Source of the DNA: Bacteroidota bacterium
GTDB taxonomy: Bacteria; Bacteroidota; Ignavibacteria; UBA10030
DNA: 7,995 nt
Direction of reading: 5' to 3'
Assembly: GCA_003453835.1 (NCBI GenBank)
Contig: DMMN01000326.1
Span: forward strand, 1-7,995
Shown here one piece after another: positions 7,294-7,995 of this stretch (within the stretch, counting starts at the first letter, position 1; each line of letters starts with the position of its first letter). The position numbers and the translations under genes are program-made. A model generated the notes under the pieces. The model was not told the origin of the DNA and did not search any database. It was given only the letters and a program-made list of their open reading frames with translations.

Positions 7294-7343
7294 GGAGGAA
7301 CGCTTCCGACGTTTTGCCTGACTTCTCACTGTTCATGCTTTTT

Positions 7344-7393
7344 GAAACGCCCTCGCCGCACCGTTGTGCGGTGCTGAGGGCGTTTCGCATTTT
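7344..7393 (+). terminator. Strong intrinsic terminator after the LysM gene
   Basis: An 11-base perfect stem, GAAACGCCCTC (7344-7354) with GAGGGCGTTTC (7376-7386), encloses a smaller hairpin (CCGCAC with GTGCGG, loop CGTT). After GCA a short TTTT follows at 7390-7393. The T tract is weak and offset, but the stem is very stable. It ends the lipoprotein/LysM unit and lies only about 30 bases ahead of the phoH start. Bases 7294-7343 hold no clear gene or promoter. Confidence 0.8.
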
Positions 7394-7410
7394 GCGAGAC
7401 ACCGACAAAA

Positions 7411-7415
7411 AGGAG
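7411..7415 (+). promoter_or_regulatory. Ribosome binding site deciding the TTG start of phoH
   Basis: AGGAG (within AAAAAGGAGAG) ends 7 bases before TTG at 7423. No in-frame ATG lies nearby: the first is at residue 26, inside the conserved N-terminal domain. The TTG is therefore the best start. Confidence 0.75.
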
Positions 7416-7422
7416 AGACGCA

Positions 7423-7995
7423 TTGGTTGAGCGAAAGGTCCAACTTGCCGGCGTAGACGCCGTGCAGTTACTCGGGTTCAACGACGCAAATCTACAAATG
7501 ATCGAAGAGAGGTTTGATGCAACGATATCCGTCCGCGGCGATCAGATAACATTCCGGGGTTCTCAAACAGAAACGACGAAGATCGAGAAGATCTTCAGAG
7601 AACTCATCTACATCCTCAACAAGAACGGAAACCTCACACCGAACGATGTTGAAACAGTTATCGATCTTGTGACGGTCAATGGAACCTCGCCCGAGGCGCC
7701 TCGAGACGTCGCCGTTGACGACGGTGACTATGCCGTTCTGTACACGAAAGTCGGAGTCATCAAGCCGCGGACACAAGGGCAGAAGGCCTATGTGCAGCAG
7801 GTGCGAAAGAACGATATCGTTTTTGCAATCGGACCGGCAGGGACGGGGAAGACCTACCTGGCCGTCGCGGTCGCGGTGGACATGCTCCAGAAGAAGCGGG
7901 TCAAGCGCATCATCCTCGCCCGGCCGGCGGTCGAGGCGGGGGAGCGCCTCGGCTTTCTCCCGGGCGACCTCCAGGCCAAGGTGGACCCGTACCTG
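7423..7995 (+). CDS. phoH: PhoH-family ATPase, N-terminal 191 residues (3' end cut off by window)
   Basis: A cytoplasmic P-loop NTPase of the PhoH/PhoL family, which is linked in various bacteria to phosphate starvation or RNA metabolism; its exact role here is unknown. The visible part holds a small KH-like N-terminal domain (about 8-85, with [14 protein letters not shown]), the family linker [11 protein letters not shown] (113-123), [19 protein letters not shown] (131-149) with Walker A Lys143, and [16 protein letters not shown] (167-182), one of the most diagnostic stretches of the family. The frame is open to the last base. Family members are usually about 320-350 residues, so roughly 60 percent is present, and Walker B lies outside the window. 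Start codon TTG is chosen from the SD at 7411. No convincing promoter was found between the upstream gene and this start, so either it depends on read-through of the terminator or its promoter is weak. Confidence 0.95.
   Translation, partial: MVERKVQLAGVDAVQLLGFNDANLQMIEERFDATISVRGDQITFRGSQTETTKIEKIFRELIYILNKNGNLTPNDVETVIDLVTVNGTSPEAPRDVAVDDGDYAVLYTKVGVIKPRTQGQKAYVQQVRKNDIVFAIGPAGTGKTYLAVAVAVDMLQKKRVKRIILARPAVEAGERLGFLPGDLQAKVDPYL

Noticed and set aside
7314..7342. Promoter for phoH (TTGCCT followed by T-rich bases)
   Set aside because: No acceptable -10 box lies 16-18 bases after it, and the hairpin would sit between it and the gene.

Overview
The window looks like an ordinary chromosomal stretch of a Gram-negative bacterium with moderately high GC. 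All eight supported genes are on the + strand, densely packed, and there is no sign of mobile elements, CRISPR, tRNA or rRNA. Outer-membrane-type components (a small lipoprotein, a secreted LysM protein, a TPR plus periplasmic-binding-protein fusion) indicate a double-membrane cell. The style of the two-halved ABC permease, the coiled-coil/LysM protein and the several genes lacking a Shine-Dalgarno (SD) sequence remind me of the FCB group (Bacteroidota, Ignavibacteriota/Chlorobiota and relatives). That placement is an impression, not something the sequence proves.

Layout. (A) Bases 2-6056 read like one operon: the end of an ABC-type ATPase gene (cut by the window edge), its large multi-pass permease, a cytoplasmic TPR protein, a secreted TPR plus type-I periplasmic-binding-domain protein (LivJ/LpoA-like), and a RadC/JAMM-domain protein. 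Gaps are 4-17 bases, except about 58 bases before the TPR gene. No internal promoter or terminator was found. (B) Bases 6057-6224 form the first real intergenic space. It has no clear terminator but carries a very good sigma70-like promoter (TTGACT, 17 bases, TATCAT). (C) Bases 6225-7293 are a two-gene unit: an 86-residue coiled-coil lipoprotein and a 258-residue secreted coiled-coil plus LysM protein, both with strong AAGGAG ribosome sites. A strong hairpin terminator follows at 7344-7393. (D) From 7423 to the window end is the N-terminal 191 residues of a PhoH-family ATPase, starting at TTG behind a good SD.

How they may work together. The ATPase and permease should form an ABC-2-type exporter of unknown substrate. 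The two following TPR-containing proteins could be partners on the cytoplasmic and periplasmic sides, but this rests only on co-location. The lipoprotein/LysM pair looks like an envelope module, one anchored in the membrane and one able to bind peptidoglycan, with matching coiled coils.

I do not see an unmistakably new system. The most interesting points are the matching heptad registers and cysteines of the lipoprotein/LysM pair, the extra segment of about 80 residues inside the binding-protein domain, and a short ORF that runs through the terminator hairpin into the phoH start.
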